Below, in pieces: positions 1 to 6,845 of a DNA stretch of 6,970 nt. The notes under the pieces are model-generated. The model searched no databases and had not been told where the DNA came from. It saw only the letters and a list, made by a program, of their open reading frames with translations. Numbering within the stretch: the first letter of the stretch is position 1; each line of letters begins with the position of its first letter. The DNA lies in assembly GCA_022616575.1 (NCBI GenBank), contig JAKEEN010000146.1:1-6970 (forward strand), read 5' to 3'. The DNA is from Flammeovirgaceae bacterium. Its GTDB lineage: Bacteria; Bacteroidota; Bacteroidia; Cytophagales; Cyclobacteriaceae. A program made the position numbers and the translations under genes.

Positions 1-921
1 ATGGAGAAAGGGTTGAGCGAAGCAGAGAAAGAATACTACGAATCGCGAGGTGGAATAGACAAGATTGAGAAAGAACTGCGCGAAGTGCAGCATAACCGCC
101 AGAATATTGACAGTATTTTGATGGAATTGCAGAACACACTTAACGAAAGCAAACTTCAGCTCAACTCTGTTAAAGAAAGACTTTCTGTTGAGTTTAATGT
201 TGACCTGGACACCGTTTCTGAAAATACAACACCTGAAGAGGCTGACCTGCTCGCAAAGTCTGACGAAGAGAAAATCAGAAACGAAGTAACCCGGATCCGC
301 GAACGCCTCGATAACATGGGCCCTATCAACCCGATGGCCATGGAGGCATACACGGAAATCAAGCAGCGCAATGATTTCATTATTGCACAGAAAGAAGATT
401 TAACCAAAGCGAAGGAATCCCTTCTGAGTACTATCAATGAAATTGAAGGTGTTGCCAGTCAGACTTTCATGGATGCGTTTAACAAAGTGCGTGACCATTT
501 CAGACGCGTATTCCGCTCGCTCTTTAATGAAGAAGATGACTGTGATATTCGCTTAGCCGATATTAACAATCCATTAGAATCGGAAATCGACATTATCGCC
601 AAACCGAAAGGCAAGCGCCCGTTAACCATTAATCAATTGTCTGGAGGAGAAAAAACGCTAACAGCTACGGCCCTTCTCTTCTCCATGTATTTATTGAAGC
701 CTGCACCCTTCTGTATCTTTGATGAGGTGGATGCACCGCTGGATGATGCTAACATTGACAAGTTCAACAACATCATCCGCACATTCAGCAAAGACAGTCA
801 GTTTGTGATTGTTACCCACAACAAGCGCACCATGACCAGCACCGATGTGATCTATGGAATCACGATGGTAGAGAAAGGTGTTTCACGGGTAGTACCGGTT
901 GATTTGAGGGAGCTGGCGTAA
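1..921 (+). CDS. smc: Chromosome segregation protein SMC, C-terminal part (5' end cut by window)
   Basis: SMC is the ATPase of the condensin-like complex (with ScpA and ScpB) that organises and helps segregate the chromosome. The 306 visible residues are the last part of a protein usually near 1,180 residues long, so the ATG at position 1 is almost certainly an internal methionine. Residues 1-150 are charged and heptad-like, fitting the descending coiled-coil arm. The segment with NMGPINPMAMEAY (about 105-117) is typical of bacterial SMC where the coil approaches the head. The C-terminal ATPase half-head follows, with the ABC signature LSGGEK at 213-218, a Walker B stretch CIFDEVDAPLDD at 238-249 (D241, catalytic E242), and a switch histidine in VTHNK (H273). 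The Walker A half would lie upstream of the window. The reading frame is intact to a TAA stop at 919-921, and a terminator follows. The gene is a housekeeping neighbour with no evident functional link to the downstream operon. Identification is very secure. Confidence 0.97.
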   Translation: MEKGLSEAEKEYYESRGGIDKIEKELREVQHNRQNIDSILMELQNTLNESKLQLNSVKERLSVEFNVDLDTVSENTTPEEADLLAKSDEEKIRNEVTRIRERLDNMGPINPMAMEAYTEIKQRNDFIIAQKEDLTKAKESLLSTINEIEGVASQTFMDAFNKVRDHFRRVFRSLFNEEDDCDIRLADINNPLESEIDIIAKPKGKRPLTINQLSGGEKTLTATALLFSMYLLKPAPFCIFDEVDAPLDDANIDKFNNIIRTFSKDSQFVIVTHNKRTMTSTDVIYGITMVEKGVSRVVPVDLRELA

Positions 922-928
922 TCGTTAT

Positions 929-960
929 CAGTTATAAGTTAATCGAGAACCCGTTAACTG
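929..960. repeat. Small imperfect inverted repeat in the smc 3' spacer
   Basis: CAGTTA (929-934) is mirrored by TAACTG (955-960), and the sequence between is rich in GTTA-like words. It lies between the smc stop codon and the terminator. The arms are only 6 bases and the loop is 20, so a stable hairpin is unlikely. It may be a fragment of a dispersed intergenic repeat of the kind seen in some Bacteroidota genomes, or chance. Only the presence of the two arms is directly seen. Confidence 0.25.
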
Positions 961-979
961 CTAGCCCATTAATAGTGAT

Positions 980-1007
980 GTCAGGTCTTTCAACCTGACT
1001 TTTTTTT
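980..1007 (+). terminator. Rho-independent terminator after smc
   Basis: A perfect 7-bp stem, GTCAGGT (980-986) with ACCTGAC (993-999), closes a 6-base loop and is followed immediately by eight T residues (1000-1007). This is the classic form of an intrinsic terminator. It sits about 60 bases after the smc stop codon and separates that gene from the SusC operon, so the operon needs its own promoter between about 1010 and 1197. Confidence 0.88.
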
Positions 1008-1080
1008 GCGCCTTATAAGTCAGGGATCAAGTGAAATTTGTTACTAAGCCTATCACCAAAATTGGGTTAGAAAATTTAAT

Positions 1081-1103
1081 ACAACGAAACGTGTAGCCGT
1101 TGT
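1081..1103. promoter_or_regulatory. Inverted repeat upstream of the susC-like gene, possible operator or leader hairpin
   Basis: ACAACG (1081-1086) pairs perfectly with CGTTGT (1098-1103) across 11 bases, and a T-G wobble (1080/1104) could extend it. It lies about 95 bases before the susC-like start in the only non-coding stretch able to carry the operon's control elements. A regulator half-site pair or an RNA hairpin are both possible. With 6-bp arms, chance is also a serious explanation. Confidence 0.22.
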
Positions 1104-1151
1104 GCAATTTTAAGTATGGCCAAATTTACTATCTGTCGTCAAAACTCCTGA

Positions 1152-1181
1152 TTGACTTTAGGCGTTATTTACTTAATTTAG
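1152..1181 (+). promoter_or_regulatory. Candidate Bacteroidota-type promoter for the SusC operon
   Basis: Bacteroidota promoters recognised by the primary sigma factor usually show TTTG or TTG near -33 and TAnnTTTG near -7, spaced by about 19-21 bases. Here ATTG ends at 1154, and TAATTTAG (1174-1181) begins after 19 bases, matching the -7 element at all but one of the defined bases. A start of transcription near 1187-1189 would leave a leader of only about ten bases and would cut into the AGAGG ribosome-binding site. The true promoter may therefore lie further upstream. The call is tentative. Confidence 0.3.
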
Positions 1182-1184
1182 TAA

Positions 1185-1189
1185 AGAGG
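1185..1189 (+). promoter_or_regulatory. Ribosome-binding site (AGAGG) of the susC-like gene
   Basis: AGAGG lies 8 bases before the ATG at 1198 and is complementary to the 16S rRNA tail. It is the only recognisable Shine-Dalgarno-like site ahead of a gene in this operon; the following genes start directly after the previous stop codons with none visible. It supports 1198 as the start, as does the clean signal peptide that follows. Confidence 0.5.
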
Positions 1190-1197
1190 CACAATCA

Positions 1198-4100
1198 ATG
1201 AAGAGATTTCTACTGCTCCTCTACTTTAGTTCCCTTTCATTAATTTCCCTTGCCCAAAACCGGGTGAGTGGACACGTAACAACTTTGGCTGAGCCCAGCG
1301 GATTACCAGGAGTAAATGTTCTGATAAAAAATACAAGCAGCGGTACTATAACAAATAATTCTGGAGCTTTTGAATTAATAATTCGCTCACCGGAAGATAC
1401 ACTCCAGTTTTCGTTTATCGGATTTGTAACTCAAGAGGTTATTGTTGGGCAGCGTACTATCATCAATATCCAACTGCAGCCAGAAACACTGCAATTAGAT
1501 GAGATTGTAATTACCGGTTTCCAGGAAGTTGAGCGAAAATTATTTACGGGATCTGCAGTCAATCTTAAAATGATCGATTTACGAACTACGGGTATGACGG
1601 ATGCGAGTCAAATGCTGGAGGGAAAAGTGGCCGGTGTAACTGTCGATAATGTTTCGGGTACCTTTGGAACCAATCCGAAGGTTCGAATTCGCGGCAATAC
1701 ATCCATTAATGGTGATACTCAACCACTCTGGGTTGTTGATGGAGTTATTCTCGAAGATTTGAATCAGGTCAATGCTGATGATATCATAACGGGTAATGCC
1801 AATACCTTGACAGCTTCTTCGATTGCAGGGATCAATCCGGATGACATTGAATCCTTTCAGGTACTAAAAGATGCCTCAGCCACAGCACTCTATGGAACAC
1901 GCGCGAAGAATGGTGTTATTGTAATCACAACTAAAAGGGGAAAGAGTGGAGCTACAAAAGTAAACTACACCGGCAACTTCTCCATTCACCTGCGGCCTAC
2001 CTATAAACAATTCGACATTATGAATTCTGCCGATGAGATGTCGGTGTACCGCGAATTGTACGAAAAAGGATTGATTGATATTACCACTTCTGTGCGCGCC
2101 CAAAATTACGGGGTGCTTGGAAAAATGTTTACGCTCATTTCAGAACATGAACTTGACTGGGGGCCTGACGGAACACTCAATGAAGTATTTCTCAATCAAT
2201 ATGAAAATGCCAATACAGATTGGTTTGATGTCTTATTCTATGATTATTCATTGCAAGAGCAACACTCCATAAGTCTTACCTCAGGAAATGATAAACACAA
2301 TAGTTACTATTCACTAAGCTTCTTAAAAGATAACGGCCAGACGATTGCCGATAATGTAAAACGGTATTCAGTATCAGCAAAAAACAGCTTTTTCTTCTCA
2401 GAAAGATTTTCCCTCGATCTGAAATTAAATGCCAACTTCCGCGAACAGCGCGCGCCTGGTACACAAAACCGGGATTTTGATCCTATCACAGGGCGTTTCA
2501 GAAGAGACTTTGATATTAATCCATTGAGCTATGCATTGAATACAAGCCGGTCGATTCGGCCATTTGATAATGAGGGGAATCTGGAATACTTCAGGCGTAA
2601 CTTTGCTGCTTTCAATATACTTGAAGAACTGCGCCTGAATTTCATCAACATCAACGTGGCCGATATGTCTACTCAGGCTGATGTGAGTTTTAAAATCCTT
2701 GATAACCTGACTTTCAAAAGCGCTATTCAGGGTCGTTATGCCACTACAAAACGGGAGCATGTTATTCATGAACGGTCGAACCAGGCCGAAGCATACCGGG
2801 CTGATGACACTCAATATATTCAGGAGGCAAATCCCCTACTCTTTCGTGATCCCGATGATCCAACCTCACAACCCAAAGTAATTTTACCTGAAGGAGGATT
2901 TAACAATGTAACTACCGATGAACTAAAATACTTCTACCTAAGGAACAGTCTTGATTGGTCGCACAGTCTTAACACAGTTCACAAATTCAATGTGTTAGCG
3001 GGACTTGAAATTAAATATACGGATAGAAAAAGTCAGCGGGTAGATGGCATTGGTGTAGTTTACGAAAATGGTGGCATCGTAAACCTCGATCCTGCCATGA
3101 TAGAATTCTTAAACCGGCAGGGAATTCAAACATACGCATTGGGTGTTGACTACGAACGCTTTGCAGGCTTGTTCATTAATACTGCTTATTCTTTAAACGA
3201 TACCTATGTTTTTAATGGTACCATTCGCTATGATGGTTCAAATCGTCTCGGCAAGAGCAGAAACTCGCGTTACCTCCCCACCTGGAATGTGAGTGCTGCA
3301 TGGAATCTTGACAAGGAATCATTTATCGATTTTTCATGGCTGGATTATTTTAAACTAAGAGCCACGTACGGACTCTCCGCTAACCTGGGCCCCAATACAA
3401 GTGCGCTTTTAAATATTCGATCGGCAGTGACCCTCCGGCCCACGGATGTTGAAAGTTATCTGTTCATACAAGACCTCGAAAACCGAAACCTGACATGGGA
3501 AAAACTTAAAGAGTTTAATATAGGCTTCGATTTCGGACTGATGGGTAATCGATTTACCGGCACAGTCGATTTTTATACACGCAGCTCGTATGATCTGATC
3601 GGCATTTTACAAACCAGTGGCGTGGGTGGCAACGCGTACAAGACCGGAAATTATGCTGATATGAAATCTAACGGTATTGAGTTTTTACTCAATACAAGGA
3701 ACATGCAACTCGGAGATTTTTCGTGGGGCACTTCATTCAATATCGGATATAGCCGGGACCGAATTACCCGCTTAGAATTTAATCCTCGACTAGGCGATGC
3801 CATTGTTCAGGGAGGTGCAGCCGTTTTGGGTGGCCCCCGAAGAGGGTTATTTTCTACTAATTTTGCAGGTCTTGATGCGCAGGGTATTCCCACTTATTAT
3901 GGGGAGGAAGGACAAATTGTTTACAACTTCGACCTGCAAGACAGAAATAATATAAAAGAAGTATTAAAGTACGAAGGCCCTGCTGAACCTCGTGGCGCTG
4001 GTGGCCTCGGTAATATTTTTAATTACAAGAATTTTTCTCTCAACATATTTCTCTCCTTTAAGTTTGATTATAAAATCAGACTCGATGATGCGTATAGTCC

Positions 4101-4506
4101 GCGTTACACTGATTTTTCTTCTTTATCAAAAAGCTTTGTGAATCGTTGGGTAGTTCCTGGCGATGAAGCTATAACCAATATACCCGTTATCCTGGACAAG
4201 AGAACCGTGGAAGCAGGCAACCCCGATTTTCTTGCTGCTTATGACTTATACAATAAAAGTACCGTGCGCGTTGCTGATGGTGACTACATCAGATTAAAAA
4301 CTGTTCGGTTGAGCTATGTTGTGCCGGCCCGATGGGTAAGGAAAATCGGGGCAGCGAATGCCTCTATATCAGTTGAGGCTCAGAACCTCGCTCTACTTTA
4401 CTCAGACTCAAAATTAAATGGGCAAGACCCGGAATTTTTTTCTGCAGGGGGAGTTGCATTACCTCAACCAAAACTGATCACCACAGCATTATCGATAGGT
4501 TTTTAG
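1198..4506 (+). CDS. SusC/RagA-family TonB-linked outer-membrane transporter
   Basis: This is a 1,102-residue TonB-dependent transporter of the SusC/RagA type, which imports oligomers through the outer membrane in partnership with a SusD lipoprotein lid. Residues 1-19 form a signal peptide (MKRFLLLLYF..., likely cleaved at SLA|QN). Residues about 22-95 form a carboxypeptidase-regulatory-like domain (GLPGVNVLIKNTSSGTITN). The LDEIVITGF stretch (100-108) is a likely TonB-box region. The plug (about 115-250) carries the hallmark PLWVVDGVILED (176-187) and the SusC signature ESFQVLKDASATALYGTRA (218-236), followed by NGVIVITTKRG. The remainder is the beta-barrel, ending in SIGF with a terminal phenylalanine as expected for an outer-membrane barrel signal. 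Length is normal for the family. There is no STN domain ahead of the carboxypeptidase-like domain, so sigma/anti-sigma signalling through this transporter is unlikely. It is the first gene of the operon, and the next gene starts 2 bases after its stop. The substrate cannot be told from sequence. Confidence 0.96.
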   Translation: MKRFLLLLYFSSLSLISLAQNRVSGHVTTLAEPSGLPGVNVLIKNTSSGTITNNSGAFELIIRSPEDTLQFSFIGFVTQEVIVGQRTIINIQLQPETLQLDEIVITGFQEVERKLFTGSAVNLKMIDLRTTGMTDASQMLEGKVAGVTVDNVSGTFGTNPKVRIRGNTSINGDTQPLWVVDGVILEDLNQVNADDIITGNANTLTASSIAGINPDDIESFQVLKDASATALYGTRAKNGVIVITTKRGKSGATKVNYTGNFSIHLRPTYKQFDIMNSADEMSVYRELYEKGLIDITTSVRAQNYGVLGKMFTLISEHELDWGPDGTLNEVFLNQYENANTDWFDVLFYDYSLQEQHSISLTSGNDKHNSYYSLSFLKDNGQTIADNVKRYSVSAKNSFFFSERFSLDLKLNANFREQRAPGTQNRDFDPITGRFRRDFDINPLSYALNTSRSIRPFDNEGNLEYFRRNFAAFNILEELRLNFININVADMSTQADVSFKILDNLTFKSAIQGRYATTKREHVIHERSNQAEAYRADDTQYIQEANPLLFRDPDDPTSQPKVILPEGGFNNVTTDELKYFYLRNSLDWSHSLNTVHKFNVLAGLEIKYTDRKSQRVDGIGVVYENGGIVNLDPAMIEFLNRQGIQTYALGVDYERFAGLFINTAYSLNDTYVFNGTIRYDGSNRLGKSRNSRYLPTWNVSAAWNLDKESFIDFSWLDYFKLRATYGLSANLGPNTSALLNIRSAVTLRPTDVESYLFIQDLENRNLTWEKLKEFNIGFDFGLMGNRFTGTVDFYTRSSYDLIGILQTSGVGGNAYKTGNYADMKSNGIEFLLNTRNMQLGDFSWGTSFNIGYSRDRITRLEFNPRLGDAIVQGGAAVLGGPRRGLFSTNFAGLDAQGIPTYYGEEGQIVYNFDLQDRNNIKEVLKYEGPAEPRGAGGLGNIFNYKNFSLNIFLSFKFDYKIRLDDAYSPRYTDFSSLSKSFVNRWVVPGDEAITNIPVILDKRTVEAGNPDFLAAYDLYNKSTVRVADGDYIRLKTVRLSYVVPARWVRKIGAANASISVEAQNLALLYSDSKLNGQDPEFFSAGGVALPQPKLITTALSIGF

Positions 4507-4508
4507 CA

Positions 4509-5969
4509 ATGAAACAAATGAAAAAGTTAATACAAAACATCGTTTTACTTACTCCTCTCCTTTTGATGCTTGCGAGTTGCGATCAATTCCTTGAAAAGAA
4601 TCCTGACAACCGTGTAGACTTAGATACCGTTGAAAAAGCAGCTAAACTGCTGACCAATGCATACTCAAGTTCTGCTTATACATTTACTGATTGGATGGGC
4701 GACAACGTTACGTATACGTTAGGCACGTTTAAACTCCCGGAACATGTGCAGGCATACCAATGGGAAGATATCACTCCCGACAATCAGGATACCCCTACCT
4801 ATTTCTGGACAGCCACATACGATGCGATTGCCCATGCCAACGAAGTGCTAGCTGTTATTGATAATTTACCCGGAGAGCAATCCAGAAAGGATGCTGTTCG
4901 TGCTGAAGCCTTGTTGACACGCGCCTATGGACACTTTATGCTTGTTAACCTTTTTGCCAGGCACTACAACCGTCAGACTGCTTTGAATGACCCGGGCATT
5001 CCCTACGTTGAGGAACCTGAAAGAGAATTCATTAAAAAATATAACCGTCATACGGTCGAGGAGGTTTACGACAAAATTGAAAGAGACTTAAAAGAAGGCT
5101 TACGGTTGGTGGACGGGCGGTACTATTCCAATTCCGGTAAATATCATTTCACCCGAAATGCGGCACTGGCTTTTGCATCGCGGTTTTATCTTTTCCGCGA
5201 TGATCCCGATAACTGCATTAATTACAGCTCAGAAATGTTGGGCGATGATCCGGATATTTTCATGAAGGATCTGCCCACTATTCTTGATACCTATTCTGAT
5301 ACAGAAGAATTTCTAAGACTTTTTACATCGCCCGATGATCCAAGTAATTTGCTATTGATTCGCAACATCACCAATGCACACGTAACCGTAGGCTTTTGGC
5401 CCGACATTGATTTGATCGATAATTTGTACCTGCAAAATCCATGGAGTGCAACTGACTTACGAAGAAGTGACCGGTACCCGCTTTTTGTAAGAGGAACTAA
5501 CGGAGTGGCAGTTGGTAAGTATGAATTTCTTTTCGAACGGTCAAGCCTCACTTCCAATGTTGGATTGAACTACACCATCATGCCGGCATTCCGTGGTGAA
5601 GAAGTCTTACTGAACCGGGCAGAAGCCAATGTTTATCTTGGAAATTACTCAACAGCCTTGGCGGACCTGCAGGTTTATATTAATAAGCGATACGAAGAAA
5701 AGCCCATTGTTTCTCTTTCATCGCTAAGGAATTACTATCAGACTACGAACAATGAAATTGCCGTTCTGTCTTTTATAGTTGATGAGCGAAGGAAGGAATT
5801 TATTCACGAAGGAATAAGATGGTTTGATATTAAGAGATTTGGTTTTCCAGTGGATCACTTGACTGAAAGTGGGAATGTAATCACCCTGGAAGGCAATGAC
5901 TTGCGTCAAGTTTTACAAATACCACAGGCGGCCATTGATGTGGGGGGGTTAGAGCCAAATCCTCGTTAA
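4509..5969 (+). CDS. SusD/RagB-family surface lipoprotein, substrate-binding partner of the SusC transporter
   Basis: This 486-residue lipoprotein is the substrate-capturing lid that sits on the preceding SusC-type barrel at the cell surface. The N-terminus is a lipoprotein signal peptide with lipobox LASC, giving lipidated Cys24. Start at 4509 gives MKQMKK..., while the methionine codon at 4518 is an equally plausible start (MKKLIQ...). No Shine-Dalgarno site decides between them. The N-terminal SusD-like region includes the helix RAEALLTRAYGHFMLVNLF (131-149) and the TPR-like helix VEEVYDKIERDLKEGLRLV (183-201). The C-terminal SusD/RagB region includes LNRAEANVYLGNYSTALADL (368-387) and the diagnostic ERRKEFIHEGIRWFDIKR (426-443). 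The protein ends in LEPNPR after the usual IPQxxID stretch. Length is typical. A run of seven G residues (5942-5948) lies eight codons before the stop. The gene is 2 bases after susC, indicating co-transcription. The ligand is unknown. Confidence 0.95.
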   Translation: MKQMKKLIQNIVLLTPLLLMLASCDQFLEKNPDNRVDLDTVEKAAKLLTNAYSSSAYTFTDWMGDNVTYTLGTFKLPEHVQAYQWEDITPDNQDTPTYFWTATYDAIAHANEVLAVIDNLPGEQSRKDAVRAEALLTRAYGHFMLVNLFARHYNRQTALNDPGIPYVEEPEREFIKKYNRHTVEEVYDKIERDLKEGLRLVDGRYYSNSGKYHFTRNAALAFASRFYLFRDDPDNCINYSSEMLGDDPDIFMKDLPTILDTYSDTEEFLRLFTSPDDPSNLLLIRNITNAHVTVGFWPDIDLIDNLYLQNPWSATDLRRSDRYPLFVRGTNGVAVGKYEFLFERSSLTSNVGLNYTIMPAFRGEEVLLNRAEANVYLGNYSTALADLQVYINKRYEEKPIVSLSSLRNYYQTTNNEIAVLSFIVDERRKEFIHEGIRWFDIKRFGFPVDHLTESGNVITLEGNDLRQVLQIPQAAIDVGGLEPNPR

Positions 5970-5978
5970 CATGATTTT

Positions 5979-6845
5979 ATGAAAAGAACTACTGCTCACA
6001 TATTAATTCTCTTAACGTTGATTGCCTTCATTGCCTGTTATGAAGAAGAAAAATTGAACGTTCCGATGGAGGAGGTGACTCCCTCAACGGATACTATCGA
6101 TCAATACATCCAGGAGAATTTTATTGACCGGTACGGGGTTGCCGTACGGTATAAGTTTGTTGACCGGTATGTGGATCAAACCAAACGCGTGTCTCCGCCC
6201 AGTCGCGAAGTGGTTATACCCATGCTTGAGTTTTTAAATGAGTTTTGGATTGACCCTTACATAAGTGTTCCGAATGGAGGGCAGTTTTTCAGAACACACG
6301 TTCCTGCAGAAGTTGTTTTTATTGGTTCCTCTATATTTAATGAAGATGGTACCATTACACTGGGTACTGCCGATGCGGGTGCCCGAATTACACTCACAGA
6401 AGTAAATGACATTGACATAGCAAATCAGGACTGGGTGTTTCGCCAACTGGGTACTATCTACCATGAATTTGCTCACATCGTGCACCAACGGTATAATCTT
6501 CCTTCAAACTTTCAACAGATTTCACCTGATGGTTACACTTCTGCCGGTTCATGGTATAACTTATCAGAGGAAGAAGCCCTGCAACGCGGATTTGTATCAC
6601 CTTACGGTACCAGTTCTTTTAATGAAGACTTTGCAGAAACTGTGGCTTTCTTTCTATACGACCCTGACTTTTACGATAACTATATTAATGATGAAACCAA
6701 CTGCCTGGATGCCGAATGCGAGGCTCGTAATGAAGGCAGAGCAAAAATAAGGACAAAGTATAATGCGATTGTAGCCCATTATAAACAAGTAACCGGTGTT
6801 GACCTACTGCTGGTGCGAGAGATTATTCAGAACAAACTGAACTAA
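5979..6845 (+). CDS. SusCD-associated zinc metallopeptidase-like lipoprotein (HExxH; TIGR04549/PF15890 type)
   Basis: This 288-residue predicted lipoprotein carries a zincin motif. The signal peptide MKRTTAHILILLTLIAFIAC leads to Cys20. The -3 residue is Phe rather than the usual Leu, so the lipobox is slightly atypical. The acidic YEEE after the cysteine fits a Bacteroidota surface-export signal. The motif YHEFAHIVHQ places zinc ligands at H162 and H166 with catalytic E163; H169 makes it HExxHxxH. FNEDFAETVAFF (214-225) downstream offers a glutamate (E216 or E220) as the third ligand, as in gluzincins. From memory of the families, this matches 'substrate import-associated zinc metallohydrolase lipoprotein' genes found beside SusC/SusD. 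It likely trims a peptide or protein substrate, but hydrolytic activity has not been shown for this protein. The close pair C242/C247 may form a disulfide. The gene begins 9 bases after susD and its stop overlaps the next start (TAATG). An ATG at 5971 opens only a three-codon frame, so 5979 is the start. Confidence 0.88.
   Translation: MKRTTAHILILLTLIAFIACYEEEKLNVPMEEVTPSTDTIDQYIQENFIDRYGVAVRYKFVDRYVDQTKRVSPPSREVVIPMLEFLNEFWIDPYISVPNGGQFFRTHVPAEVVFIGSSIFNEDGTITLGTADAGARITLTEVNDIDIANQDWVFRQLGTIYHEFAHIVHQRYNLPSNFQQISPDGYTSAGSWYNLSEEEALQRGFVSPYGTSSFNEDFAETVAFFLYDPDFYDNYINDETNCLDAECEARNEGRAKIRTKYNAIVAHYKQVTGVDLLLVREIIQNKLN

Noticed and set aside
156..437. Antisense open frame of 93 residues opposite smc
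   Set aside because: It is serine- and arginine-rich shadow sequence opposite the SMC coiled coil, with no upstream signals or family resemblance.
1..921. SMC fragment as a truncated gene or pseudogene
   Set aside because: The frame is open from the first base and all expected C-terminal motifs are intact, so the missing N-terminal part is explained by the window edge.
2425..2814. Antisense open frame of 129 residues inside the susC-like gene
   Set aside because: It lies wholly within a well-supported transporter gene, its protein shows no recognisable domain or signal, and long antisense frames are expected opposite a 3.3-kb coding region.
6124..6169. Direct repeat TTGACCGGTA at 6124-6133 and 6160-6169, with a short hairpin (6131-6147) between
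   Set aside because: Both copies encode the residues DRY inside the metallopeptidase gene. Only two short copies exist and no array or mobile element boundary is present, so chance is the simplest explanation.
6463..6750. Same-strand open frame of 95 residues overlapping the metallopeptidase gene in another frame
   Set aside because: The main frame carries the HEFAH motif and a lipoprotein signal peptide; this alternative frame has an implausible composition and no start signal.
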